Source: Planctomycetota bacterium (GTDB lineage Bacteria; Planctomycetota; UBA11346). From it: a stretch of DNA of 15,207 bases. Position numbers and translations under genes: made by a program. Positions within the stretch are counted from its first letter, which is position 1; every line of letters begins with the position of its first letter. Below are positions 1-7,519 of this stretch, in pieces. The notes under the pieces were generated by a model that worked only from the letters and a program-made list of their open reading frames with translations, had not been told where the DNA came from and did no database searches. Location: positions 1 through 15,207 of the forward strand of contig CANIXE010000013.1 in assembly GCA_947470885.1 (NCBI GenBank), given 5' to 3'.

Positions 1-240
1 ACTGAAGGGGCTGCCGCACCACCGGCAACGGCCCCGCAGCAGCAGGGAGGCGATCACCGGCAGGTTGTCGTACCACGCCACCCGGGTGCCGCAGGCGTAG
101 CACCGGCTGGGGGGATGGACCACGCTTTCGTTCCGGGGCAACCGGTGGATGCAGACGTTGAGGAACGAGCCGAGGAAGCAGCCGAGGAGCCCGGCGACGG
201 CGACGGCGGCGATGAGTTCGGCGGCGGGGACGGCGGGCAT
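1..240 (-). CDS. Prepilin peptidase (type IV leader peptidase), N-terminal part, cut by window edge
   Basis: Eighty codons are visible from an ATG at 240-238 to the left edge; the C-terminal catalytic part lies outside. A first hydrophobic segment (about residues 8-30) runs into the family signature GSFLNVCIHRLPR (24-36). This is followed by PPSRCYAC and later RGRCRWC, giving the two CxxC pairs (C47/C50 and C72/C75) of the cytoplasmic zinc-binding loop, with the usual W-x-x-N-L-P between them. In this family (PilD, GspO, ComC) the enzyme is an inner-membrane aspartyl protease that cleaves and N-methylates type IV pilin or type II secretion pseudopilin leaders; its two catalytic aspartates would be in the missing part. 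The family often has His after PPS; here it is Arg. It lies 66 bp downstream of the dual kinase on the same strand, so co-transcription is possible. No Shine-Dalgarno is evident. Family call is secure; which secretion or pilus system it serves is unknown. Confidence 0.93.
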   Translation of the reverse strand, partial: MPAVPAAELIAAVAVAGLLGCFLGSFLNVCIHRLPRNESVVHPPSRCYACGTRVAWYDNLPVIASLLLRGRCRWCGSPFS

Positions 241-275
241 GGGCGGGACGATAGGCCAACGGACACGGTTGCCAT

Positions 276-303
276 GACCGGACGTGAAAATCGACCGGAC
301 GTG
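276..303. repeat. Direct repeat of GACCGGACGTG
   Basis: The 11-mer GACCGGACGTG occurs at 276-286 and again at 293-303, one period being 17 bp, in the gap between the dual kinase stop and the prepilin peptidase start. It shares the CCGGACG core with the octamer repeats at 4861-4892, 8421-8452 and 10844-10864. Function is not evident; two helically spaced copies could be a protein-binding site. Confidence 0.6.
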
Positions 304-306
304 GAT

Positions 307-2529
307 TTACATAGATCTATATTGGTCCGAGGGCTCCCGGCGTTTGATCTTAGTGGTCATGCTGTAGATCGCCGCTTTGATGGCGTCTTCCAACTGCTTG
401 TAGTTGCGGAATCGCTCTTCGGACTTCTTGGCGAGACACCGGGCCAGCAGATAGGCGGATCCGGAGGTGACTTGCAGGGCATTGTCGAACAAGGGTGGCG
501 GATCGTGGAGGTGCTTCATCATCATATGCCCGGAATTCCGGGCTTTGAACGGTGTCCGGCCAGTGATGAGCTGGTAGAAGGTGCAACCGATGGCGTAGAT
601 GTCCATGGTTGGCGAGGGTGGAGCGCCAATGCATTGTTCGGGGCTCATGTAGGCCGGCGTGCCCACGGACTTGCCCAGACTATCGTCGTCGATGTAGCGG
701 TATTCCCGGTTGGAGAAGTCCTCGAAGTCACCGTAATTGATGTAGGTGGAGACGCCGAAGTCGATGATCCGCAGGGTAAGAGCTTCGGCATCGGTGATCA
801 TCAAGTTGGCGGGCTTGATATCCCGGTGGACCATTCCGCAGATGGAATAGGCCCGTTTCATCGCCTGGACCAGTTGAAGGACGATGTGCAGGGCTTTGGC
901 CTCGGTGGTGTGCCCGCCCTGGGTCTTCAGCCAGGATTTCAGGTCGGTGCCGGCGACCCGCTCCATCATCAGGTAGTCCCGGCCATTGATGGAGCCTTTG
1001 CCGGCGAAAAAGGGGAAGGCCGGATGGTCGACTGTGGCCAAGGCGCTCGCCTCGGACTGGAATCGGAGGACGATCCCCGGCTTGAACATGTCCTCGGGTA
1101 GGAGGATTTTCAGGGCCAAAGCCCGTTTGGTCATGGTGTCTTCGACGGCGTAGACCTCGCCCATGGCCCCGGCACCAATCGGGCCGGTGATGGCAAAATG
1201 GACATCGATCACCAGACCGGCGGGCAGGGAGGGTTCCCGTTTGGGGGCTTCCTCCCGTTCGGGTTCTGGTTCCTCCGCCACCACCGGAGGCAGGTGGTCT
1301 GTCAGGAATTCCTCCCCAAGGGGGGGCTTGTCGGCGGGGCCAGGACCCTTGGGAACGATGAAGCGGGTCGAAGTAGTGGGGGCAGTGTTGGCGGACCCGC
1401 CCTCCGTGGGCGTGGTGGTTTCGCCGCCGGTCTTCCGGTGGTAGATCCGGGACGTTTCATTCAATTTTGAGCGAAAAAGATCCCCTAGGGCTTCTGAGGC
1501 GGATGAACGTTCGTTCACCGGGGTGGACTTGGGGGCGCTTACGGCGGAATCCGCCGGGGGTAGGGCCAGGACCTGGTGGGTGTAGCGGCGTGACGTCGGG
1601 GTCTGATTGGTCGGGGTTTCCACATCAAAGCCGGAGGCTTCGAACGGGGACTTGCCCATCGCCCCATCCAGGTCGCTGATGAAGGCGGGGTAACTGGGGT
1701 AGCGCAGCTCGGGTCGCTTGGCCAGGCAGCGGCGGACCACCGCGGCCACCTCCGGGGGACAGTCGGGGCGGATCTGTTCCAGCCTGGGGGGCTCCTTCCG
1801 GCAGTGGTTCATCAGAATTTCCACCGGGGAGCCATCGGGGAACGGCGGCCGGCCGGCGATGAACTGAAACAAGGTGGCGCCCAGGGCGTACAGGTCGGTC
1901 TGGAAGCCCAGGTTGCGCTCCCCTTGGGCCTGTTCCGGGGACATGAAAAACGGTGTTCCCAGAATCATCCCGGTCATCGTCAGGTCGCTACCGGTCTCAT
2001 CCGCCGTCCGCCCCAATCCGAAATCCACCACTTTCACCGCCCGGAGGACTCCGCGGTCCAGGTCGATGATGATGTTCGCGGGTTTGATGTCCCGATGGAT
2101 GATCCGGCACGAGGTAAAGGCGCTGTGGAGTGCCCGGGCCACCCGCTGGGCGATCTCACAGGACAGCTGCCACCCCAGGGATCCATCCTGCATGCCATCC
2201 CCGGGCCGGCCGACCGCCAGGTCCATGACGATATAGAGACAAGTGCCCCAGTAATCCGCTTCATGGACCGCCATGATCCCGGGATGGCGCAGGCGGGTGG
2301 TGATCGAGCATTCCCGGATCACCCGGTCGATGAACGATTCGGACTGCCCCTGGAGGGAGACGATCTTGATAGCATAGATCTTGGGGTTCGAACCCTTGGT
2401 CGCCCGGTAGACCGCGCCCTGGGCGCCCCGGCCCAGGAGTTCCCCCAGGAGATAGCCATTCACCAAGTCGCCGGTGGTCGGGTCCCGTTGCTGGACGGGA
2501 TCAAGAATGAGGGTTGATTCGGATTGCAT
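307..2529 (-). CDS. Ser/Thr protein kinase with two tandem kinase domains
   Basis: The 740-residue protein contains two complete Hanks-type kinase domains. Domain 1 (about 26-290) has the glycine loop GRGAQGAVY (33-41), K55, HRDIKPAN (145-152), DFG (169-171) and SPEQ (197-200). Domain 2 (about 445-720) has GAGAMGEVY (452-460), K474, E493, HRDIKPAN (568-575), DFG (590-592) and SPEQ (629-632). Both therefore keep all catalytic residues. The 150-residue linker is rich in Pro, Thr, Ser and Glu and looks disordered. I see no membrane segment or extracellular sensor domain, so it is probably cytosolic. It should phosphorylate proteins on Ser/Thr from ATP; substrates are unknown. The start is the ATG at 2529-2527, with only a weak ribosome site but a plausible promoter upstream. 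It is divergent from the DinB-like gene and lies 66 bp before the prepilin peptidase. Kinase assignment is secure; the role of two domains is not. Confidence 0.95.
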   Translation of the reverse strand: MQSESTLILDPVQQRDPTTGDLVNGYLLGELLGRGAQGAVYRATKGSNPKIYAIKIVSLQGQSESFIDRVIRECSITTRLRHPGIMAVHEADYWGTCLYIVMDLAVGRPGDGMQDGSLGWQLSCEIAQRVARALHSAFTSCRIIHRDIKPANIIIDLDRGVLRAVKVVDFGLGRTADETGSDLTMTGMILGTPFFMSPEQAQGERNLGFQTDLYALGATLFQFIAGRPPFPDGSPVEILMNHCRKEPPRLEQIRPDCPPEVAAVVRRCLAKRPELRYPSYPAFISDLDGAMGKSPFEASGFDVETPTNQTPTSRRYTHQVLALPPADSAVSAPKSTPVNERSSASEALGDLFRSKLNETSRIYHRKTGGETTTPTEGGSANTAPTTSTRFIVPKGPGPADKPPLGEEFLTDHLPPVVAEEPEPEREEAPKREPSLPAGLVIDVHFAITGPIGAGAMGEVYAVEDTMTKRALALKILLPEDMFKPGIVLRFQSEASALATVDHPAFPFFAGKGSINGRDYLMMERVAGTDLKSWLKTQGGHTTEAKALHIVLQLVQAMKRAYSICGMVHRDIKPANLMITDAEALTLRIIDFGVSTYINYGDFEDFSNREYRYIDDDSLGKSVGTPAYMSPEQCIGAPPSPTMDIYAIGCTFYQLITGRTPFKARNSGHMMMKHLHDPPPLFDNALQVTSGSAYLLARCLAKKSEERFRNYKQLEDAIKAAIYSMTTKIKRREPSDQYRSM

Positions 2530-2592
2530 GCGCAGCTCGGGCTGGATCAGGCCGGTGATTGTGCGGAAATCAGGCCAGGGCTCATGGTAATT

Positions 2593-2621
2593 TTTTTACG
2601 GTGGTTCTGTGAACCTGCCAA
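2593..2621 (-). promoter_or_regulatory. Candidate sigma70-type promoter for the dual kinase gene
   Basis: Read on the minus strand, TTGGCA (2621-2616, five of six matches to TTGACA) is followed after exactly 17 bases by TAAAAA (2598-2593, four of six matches to TATAAT). Initiation near 2586 would give a leader of roughly 55 bases. This AT-rich patch stands out in the GC-rich gap. Found by eye, so it remains a candidate. Confidence 0.4.
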
Positions 2622-2720
2622 GTGTTTAATTCGCGGTCTGGACCGGATTGTGCATCTCCAGCAGGGAAGTTCTGGTTGCCCCCGGGCGTCAGGACGTCAA
2701 GCCGTGGGCCGGAGATCACC

Positions 2721-3221
2721 ATGCTCAGCAAAGCTGAATTCCTCGCCGCCCTCAAGCGCGAAACCAAGATCCTCACCCACCTGGCCAGCCGTCTGGAGGC
2801 CAAGCACCTGGACCACCGGCTGACCCCGACCCAGCGCTCGATCGGGGAGTTGCTGCAGTACCTGACGATCAACGCCCAGGCCAGCACCACCTATTTTCTG
2901 ACCGGTTCGTGGGACCATTGGGATGCCACGGCGGAGAAAGCCAAGGGCGTCGATCTGGCGGGTTTCGTCAAGGCCCTGAAAAAGCAGGATGCCACTGTTG
3001 CTAAGCTACTTAAGCCCATTAGCGACAAAGCGTTCATCACCAAGGCTGTGAAGCCGGTGTGGGGCAAGGGCAGCGTCCCGTTGGCCCAGGCCCTGTTTGA
3101 AAACACCCTGACCTGGGCCATCGGCTACCGCACCCAGTTATTCCTCCAGGCCAAGTCTGCCGGCCTGGTGGACCTGGGCAGTTCGGACTTGTGGGCCGGG
3201 AAGGCGCCGAAAAAGAAGTGA
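2721..3221 (+). CDS. DinB-like four-helix-bundle protein lacking the metal-binding histidines
   Basis: This 166-residue protein starts at the ATG at 2721, chosen over an upstream in-frame ATG at 2622 because GGAG (2711-2714) lies six bases before it and the family homology begins there. The helical pattern, the QRSIGELLQYLT segment (about 38-49) and the tail GYRTQLFLQAKSAG...DLW.GK fit the DinB/DUF1569-like superfamily; as I recall, one subgroup ends with YRxQLFLxAKxxG...NLWxG. In catalytic DinB members three histidines bind a metal, one in the ELLxHL helix and two in an HxxxH of a later helix. Here those places carry Q/Y (ELLQYL) and W...Y (TWAIGYR), so metal binding is not expected. The C-terminus is lysine-rich. 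Substrate and role are unknown. The gene ends 10 bp from the convergent second kinase; GACCG/CGGTC (3220-3233) makes a tiny hairpin across the two stop codons. Confidence 0.78.
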   Translation: MLSKAEFLAALKRETKILTHLASRLEAKHLDHRLTPTQRSIGELLQYLTINAQASTTYFLTGSWDHWDATAEKAKGVDLAGFVKALKKQDATVAKLLKPISDKAFITKAVKPVWGKGSVPLAQALFENTLTWAIGYRTQLFLQAKSAGLVDLGSSDLWAGKAPKKK

Positions 3222-3231
3222 CCGCAGCCGG

Positions 3232-4806
3232 TCAGCCCCCAAGGACCCGGTCCAAGGTCCGGCGCATCGTGCGCCAGGCCTGGTTGATGGTCAAATAAAT
3301 CGGGTTTCCTTGGGGATTGACCGTGTAATTCAGCCCCGTGGGTTGTTCCAGGATGCGTTCAACTTCGTCCATGATCGCCTCGTAGCTTTCGCCCCGGCGG
3401 GTGGGGTCCTTGTCCAGCATTTGCAGGATCAAGGCTTCCAGGTCCGGGGTGAGATCCGGGGCGAACTCCCGGGGGGAGGGGGGCAGTTCCTTGACCTGCT
3501 TCACCATCAATTCGATGGGATCGCTCCCCAAGAATGGCGGCCGGCCGGTAAGGGCGTGGTAAAAGGTGGCGCCCAAGGAATACAGGTCGCTGCGCCAGTC
3601 CGCCGCCAGCAGGCCGTTTTCCACCACCTCTGGGGCGATATAGGCCGGCGTGCCCACCACCGCCCGGGCCGCCTCGGCGGCACTGGTGGCGGTGATGGCA
3701 TGTTCTTCAACCTGCATCTGGGCGATGCCCAGATCGGCCACCTTTAAGTCATTGTTCCGGGAAATCAGGAAGTTCCCCGGCTTGATGTCACAATGGGTCA
3801 CGCCTTGTTCTTGGGCGTGGGACAGGCCCGCCAGGGCCATCCGGAGAAAATTGAGGGCCATGGTCGGCTGGAGCCGTCCAGTTTTTCCGATCAGGTCCTG
3901 GAGGGTGCTGCCATCGACGTATTCCATCACCAAGTGGGGATAGGGAGGATCCTCGCTGCAGTCCAGGACCCGAAGCACGTTGGGATGGTTGAGCCGGGCG
4001 AGGATGTGGGCCTCCCGGTGGTTCAGGTTGAAGCCTTCAGGTCCGGGCAGGAAGATCTTCACCGCCACGTCCACTTTCAGGGACAGGTGCATTGCCCGGT
4101 AGACGATGGCCGTGGCGCCCCGGCCGATCTCCGCCGACAGGTAGCATTTGCCCAGCATATAGCCGATGCTGGGATCGACCCAGGAGTTGGGATCGGCCGA
4201 TCCGCCCGTGTCGCCCCCTTCACCGCGGAATTCATTGGGCACCAATTCGCTGAGGAAATCGTCAGGGAATTGGTCATCTCCGCCGGCCCGGCCATCTTCT
4301 GAATCCCGGCGGCTGCGAACCACTAGCTTGGCAGAATCGAGGAGGGATTCCGGACTATCATCCACATTGGGGATGGGCGCGCCGACCGGGTCCATGGCCC
4401 GTTGGATCGGGGCTGGGGCAGCACCCTCCAGGATATGCCGGATGTGGGCCACCAGCACCGGGGGCAAAAGTCCCAATTCATCCGGGATTTCGTGGACCGG
4501 CTGCTCCAGGAAAAAGCTGCCTCCGTGGCGGGCCAATTTCACCAGGGCCTGCATCCCCGCCATGCCCGGACATTGGGCGGCCCGCACTGCGCCATCCACC
4601 ACAAAAATCCGGCCGCCCCCGGGGATGCTGCCGCTCACCAGGGTGGCGCTCAGGCGGAGGGTAGCCAGGGCCTCCAGGGCATTGGCGAAACCGTCGGCGG
4701 TTTCGATCCGGCACGGACTGATCTCATTGAGATTCAGGATTTCGGTGGGTCTGCTGAAGGGAGATTTTGGAGAGGCCATGGTGGTTGATCCGTCGGCATG
4801 ATTCAC
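3232..4806 (-). CDS. Ser/Thr protein kinase with N-terminal PATAN/DUF4388-like domain (HCD and DLG variant motifs)
   Basis: Numbered from the GTG at 4806-4804 (524 residues); an ATG at 4779 (residue 10) is an equally likely start, since neither has a clear ribosome site. Residues about 22-125 match the PATAN/DUF4388 pattern: a helical LEALATLRLSATL stretch, a glycine-rich turn, RIFVVDGAVRAAQ, and a helix ending in GGSFFLEQP. This domain is known from PatA-type regulators and gliding or polarity proteins. After an acidic linker comes a kinase domain (about 216-487) with GRGATAIVY (228-236), K250, E265, HCDIKPGN (338-345), DLG (358-360), APE (391-393) and D407. The usual HRD is HCD and DFG is DLG, but the catalytic Asp, Lys and Asn remain, so activity is plausible, probably without the Arg that couples to activation-loop phosphorylation. 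A 37-residue tail follows. No membrane segment is seen. Confidence 0.92.
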   Translation of the reverse strand: MNHADGSTTMASPKSPFSRPTEILNLNEISPCRIETADGFANALEALATLRLSATLVSGSIPGGGRIFVVDGAVRAAQCPGMAGMQALVKLARHGGSFFLEQPVHEIPDELGLLPPVLVAHIRHILEGAAPAPIQRAMDPVGAPIPNVDDSPESLLDSAKLVVRSRRDSEDGRAGGDDQFPDDFLSELVPNEFRGEGGDTGGSADPNSWVDPSIGYMLGKCYLSAEIGRGATAIVYRAMHLSLKVDVAVKIFLPGPEGFNLNHREAHILARLNHPNVLRVLDCSEDPPYPHLVMEYVDGSTLQDLIGKTGRLQPTMALNFLRMALAGLSHAQEQGVTHCDIKPGNFLISRNNDLKVADLGIAQMQVEEHAITATSAAEAARAVVGTPAYIAPEVVENGLLAADWRSDLYSLGATFYHALTGRPPFLGSDPIELMVKQVKELPPSPREFAPDLTPDLEALILQMLDKDPTRRGESYEAIMDEVERILEQPTGLNYTVNPQGNPIYLTINQAWRTMRRTLDRVLGG

Positions 4807-4860
4807 AGCGAGGGAGAGATATCCATGGGCAAGCTTGCGGCAGTCCTAGCAGATTCAGGT

Positions 4861-4892
4861 CCGGACGACCGGACGACCGGACGACCGGACGG
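4861..4892. repeat. Four tandem copies of octamer CCGGACGA
   Basis: Units at 4861-4868, 4869-4876 and 4877-4884 are identical; the fourth (4885-4892) ends in G instead of A. The array sits in the 140-bp gap between the divergent PATAN-kinase and pheT genes, so it overlaps the region that must hold both promoters. The same core appears at three other intergenic loci in this window. Confidence 0.9.
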
Positions 4893-4909
4893 GGCTGCTT
4901 CGTCGGTGA

Positions 4910-4936
4910 TTGCCCCCCCGGCTCGTGCGCTTTAAT
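4910..4936 (+). promoter_or_regulatory. Weak candidate promoter for pheT
   Basis: TTGCCC (4910-4915) and TTTAAT (4931-4936) are separated by 15 bases, which is short. The TTTAAT element ends only 10 bases before the pheT ATG, so a transcript from here would have almost no leader. This agrees with the absence of any Shine-Dalgarno before pheT. Weak evidence, found by eye. Confidence 0.2.
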
Positions 4937-4946
4937 CCCGCCCCAT

Positions 4947-7325
4947 ATGCGCGTCAGCCTTTCGTGGATCTCCGCCCTGCTTGCCCGTCCCCTGCCGGTG
5001 TCCGTCGGGGAACTCCAGGCCCGGCTCTCGACCCGGGTGGTCGAGATCGAAAGCGACCTGGAACACGTCGGCCCCAACCTGGCCGGGGTGGTGGTGGGTA
5101 AGGTCCTGACCTGCGCCCAGCATCCCAATGCTGACCGCCTGCGCCTGACTACGGTGGATGTGGGCGGTGCGGAAGCCCTGCCCATCGTTTGCGGCGCCCC
5201 CAATGTCGCCGCCGGCCAGACCGTCGCTGTCGCCACCATCGGCACCTCCTTGACCATGCCCGGCAAGGATGGCCAGCCCACGACCATCACCATCAAGGCA
5301 GGCAAGCTCCGGGGTGAGCCCAGCCACGGGATGATCTGCGCCACCGACGAACTGGGTCTCCCCGGGGGCCACGACGGCATCCTGGTCCTCGATGACGGGT
5401 TGAAGGCCGGCACGCCCCTGGCCCAGGCCCTGGGCATTGGCGACACCGTGATGGTGGTGGAAAACCACGCCCTGACCCATCGTCCGGACCTGTGGGGTCA
5501 GCTGGGCTGGGCCCGGGAAGTCGCCGTGCTGTTGGATCTGCCGGCCCCGGCGGAGCCTGCCATCACCTGGACCGACCTGGAACCCGGCGCAGGTGTGGCC
5601 CTGCAGGATCCCGGTTGCCTGGCTTATGCGGGCGCGGTGGTGGAAGGCGTCAGCGACGGCCCCAGCCCGGCCTGGCTGGTGGACCGCCTGGCCGCCGTGG
5701 GCGTGCGCAGCCTGGGTCGTCTGGTGGACGTTACCAACTACGTCTGTCATGAACTCGGCCAGCCGATGCACGCCTTCGACCTGCGGGAAATCGGTCCCGG
5801 CCTGTGCGCTCGGGCCGCTGTAGAAGGGGAAGTCCTGGCCACCTTGGACGGCAAATCCCACACCCTGCGGGCGGGCGATCTGCTGATCGCTGACGCTCGC
5901 CGGCCCCTGGCCCTGGCAGGGATCATGGGCGGGGCCGCCAGCGCCGTGGGTAGCAGCACCACCTCTATCTTGCTGGAAGCGGCGTGCTTCGCCCCGGAGC
6001 GGATCCGTCGGACTCGCAAGGCGGTGGGCACCACCACGGATTCCTCGGCCCGCTTTGAAAAGGGCCTGCCTCCGGAACTGCTGCCGGCGGCGATCCACCG
6101 GGCGGTGGCCCTGCTGGCGGAACTCTGCCCGGGCAGCCGGGTGGTCCGCCGCTTCCACGCCGGGGCCTTGGCCCTGCCCGAACGCCTGATCCCCCTGGAT
6201 CCTGGCCTGGTGGCCAAGCTCACTGGCCTGGAGGTCGCCCCGGAGCGCCAGGGGGCGATCCTCGCCACCCTGGGTTTCGCCGGGACTCCGGGGGGCTGGC
6301 GGGTGCCCTGGTGGCGGCGCAAGGATGCCAGCGTTCCTGCGGATCTGGTGGAAGAAATCGGCCGCCACACCGGCTTTCATCAGATCGTTCCCGCCGTACC
6401 CCGGCTACCCGCCGCGGCCCCGGTCCGCCACGCTCTGCGGGATGCGGAACACCGGGCCCGCCGGGTCCTGTCCGCCCATGGCTGGGATGAAGTGGCCACC
6501 TACGCCTTCACCCACGATGCCTGGGCCATCGCCCTGGGCTGGCCTGCTCCGGTGCGCCTGGCGAATCCGTTGTCCCAGGAGCAGACCGTGCTGCGCGGTA
6601 GCCTGCTGCCGACCCTGGCGGAAGCCGTCGCCCGTAACCGCCGGCACCTCGATACGGTGGAGATCTACGAAGTTGGCAAGCGCTATGGCGTGGGAGTCGG
6701 CCGGGGGGATTTCCCCGATGAGACCGTGGTGGTCGCCGGGGCGGTGAGCGCCGGGGAGACTCCGGTTTACGCCGCTCGGGACGCGGCCCTGGCCCTGTTG
6801 ACCGGCCTGGGCTGGACCGCCACGTCCAGCGTTCGCAGCGAGCCCCACCCGGAACTCGCCCCGGGCCGGGCCTTGGACTTGTGGGCCAACGGCAAGCGGG
6901 CGGGCATCGCCGGCGAGATCCCCAAGGCCCTCCGTCGCCAGGCTGGGCTGGAGGACCGCCTGGGCTGGTTCTGCATCGACTTGGAGATCGTCCTCGCCCA
7001 GCTGGGTCCGGCCAAGCCGGTGCTCCACGCCGCCCCCAGCCGTTTCCCCGGGGTCGATCGGGAATTCACCTGGATCTGCCCCGAGACCCTGGCCTGGGGC
7101 GATCTCGCCGCCGCCGCCCAGCGTGGGGGCGGGGACCTGGCGAAGGACGTGCGTCTGCTGACCATTTACCGCGGCGCGCCATATCAGGCCGGGGAAAAGG
7201 CCGTCAGTGTCGCGGTCACCCTCCAGGCGGACGACCGGACGCTGGAGGAGAAGGATCTCGTCGGCGCCCAGACCCGGATCACCCAGGCCGTGGAAAAGCG
7301 CCTGGGGGTCAAGCTGAGGGCCTAG
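4947..7325 (+). CDS. pheT: Phenylalanine--tRNA ligase beta subunit
   Basis: The 792-residue product has the full bacterial PheT architecture. MRVSLSWIS opens it. An EMAP-II/OB tRNA-binding domain follows (about 45-150, HPNADRLR at 59-66). The B3/B4 editing domain is about 210-390, with DVTNYVCHELGQPMHAFD at 261-278 and AGIMGG at 324-329. The B5 domain is about 405-480 with DLVEEIGRHTGF, the catalytic-like core about 490-690, and the FDX-ACB anticodon-binding domain about 698-792. With PheS as (alpha-beta)2 it charges tRNA-Phe and edits Tyr-tRNA-Phe. The ATG at 4947 is chosen because homology begins there; the frame stays open upstream but only across the octamer array. No Shine-Dalgarno precedes it (CCCGCCCCAT), so it may be nearly leaderless. 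pheS is not upstream, where the PATAN kinase lies instead, so the usual pheST operon is split here. Its TAG stop lies just before a large inverted repeat. Confidence 0.98.
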   Translation: MRVSLSWISALLARPLPVSVGELQARLSTRVVEIESDLEHVGPNLAGVVVGKVLTCAQHPNADRLRLTTVDVGGAEALPIVCGAPNVAAGQTVAVATIGTSLTMPGKDGQPTTITIKAGKLRGEPSHGMICATDELGLPGGHDGILVLDDGLKAGTPLAQALGIGDTVMVVENHALTHRPDLWGQLGWAREVAVLLDLPAPAEPAITWTDLEPGAGVALQDPGCLAYAGAVVEGVSDGPSPAWLVDRLAAVGVRSLGRLVDVTNYVCHELGQPMHAFDLREIGPGLCARAAVEGEVLATLDGKSHTLRAGDLLIADARRPLALAGIMGGAASAVGSSTTSILLEAACFAPERIRRTRKAVGTTTDSSARFEKGLPPELLPAAIHRAVALLAELCPGSRVVRRFHAGALALPERLIPLDPGLVAKLTGLEVAPERQGAILATLGFAGTPGGWRVPWWRRKDASVPADLVEEIGRHTGFHQIVPAVPRLPAAAPVRHALRDAEHRARRVLSAHGWDEVATYAFTHDAWAIALGWPAPVRLANPLSQEQTVLRGSLLPTLAEAVARNRRHLDTVEIYEVGKRYGVGVGRGDFPDETVVVAGAVSAGETPVYAARDAALALLTGLGWTATSSVRSEPHPELAPGRALDLWANGKRAGIAGEIPKALRRQAGLEDRLGWFCIDLEIVLAQLGPAKPVLHAAPSRFPGVDREFTWICPETLAWGDLAAAAQRGGGDLAKDVRLLTIYRGAPYQAGEKAVSVAVTLQADDRTLEEKDLVGAQTRITQAVEKRLGVKLRA

Positions 7326-7340
7326 GGGAATGCTCTCTTC

Positions 7341-7404
7341 GGAATGCTTGAATGCTCGAATGCTCGAATGCTCGAATGCTCGAATGGTCGAATGGTCGAA
7401 TGCT
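7341..7404. repeat. Octamer array, eight units of CGAATGCT (left arm)
   Basis: Eight consecutive 8-bp units: GGAATGCT, TGAATGCT, three CGAATGCT, two CGAATGGT and one CGAATGCT. A lone GGAATGCT also occurs at 7327-7334. The array begins 15 bases after the pheT stop. The reverse complement of the same unit fills 7483-7514. Confidence 0.95.
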
Positions 7405-7514
7405 AGCGTCGTGCTGTTCTAGCCTTGGGGCCTGAGCACCCCTAGGCGTTCATCCGCGCTTTCCCGTCAGACCCGCGGCTCAAACATTCGAGCATTCGAG
7501 CATTCGAGCATTCA
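7349..7514. terminator. 30-bp perfect inverted repeat between convergent pheT and radical SAM genes
   Basis: Bases 7349-7378 are the exact reverse complement of 7485-7514, with a 106-base loop. Both converging transcripts would carry the stem, so a bidirectional transcription end or 3'-end-stabilising hairpin is reasonable. The long loop and lack of a clear T-run on either side do not fit a standard intrinsic terminator. The inverted repeat is plain to see; the terminator role is inference. Confidence 0.4.
7483..7514. repeat. Octamer array, four units of AGCATTCG (right arm)
   Basis: Units AACATTCG, AGCATTCG, AGCATTCG, AGCATTCA are the reverse complement of the left array unit. The array ends six bases before the last base of the radical SAM stop codon. 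A 28-base stretch of it (7487-7514) recurs identically at 12854-12881. Confidence 0.95.
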
Positions 7515-7519
7515 TCATT

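Noticed and set aside
307..4806. The two kinases plus the DinB-like gene as one signalling operon or defence island
   Set aside because: The DinB-like gene is on the opposite strand between them, and no nuclease, phosphatase or other effector is present to support a system.
4767..4946. N-terminal extension of PheT upstream of 4947
   Set aside because: It translates the octamer array and overlaps the divergent kinase start; PheT homology begins exactly at MRVSLSW.
7320..7447. 9-bp inverted repeat GCCTAGGGG / CCCCTAGGC spanning the pheT stop
   Set aside because: It cannot form together with the much stronger 30-bp stem and may be coincidental.
7341..7514. CRISPR array
   Set aside because: Units are 8 bp and directly tandem with no unique spacers, and no cas gene is present.
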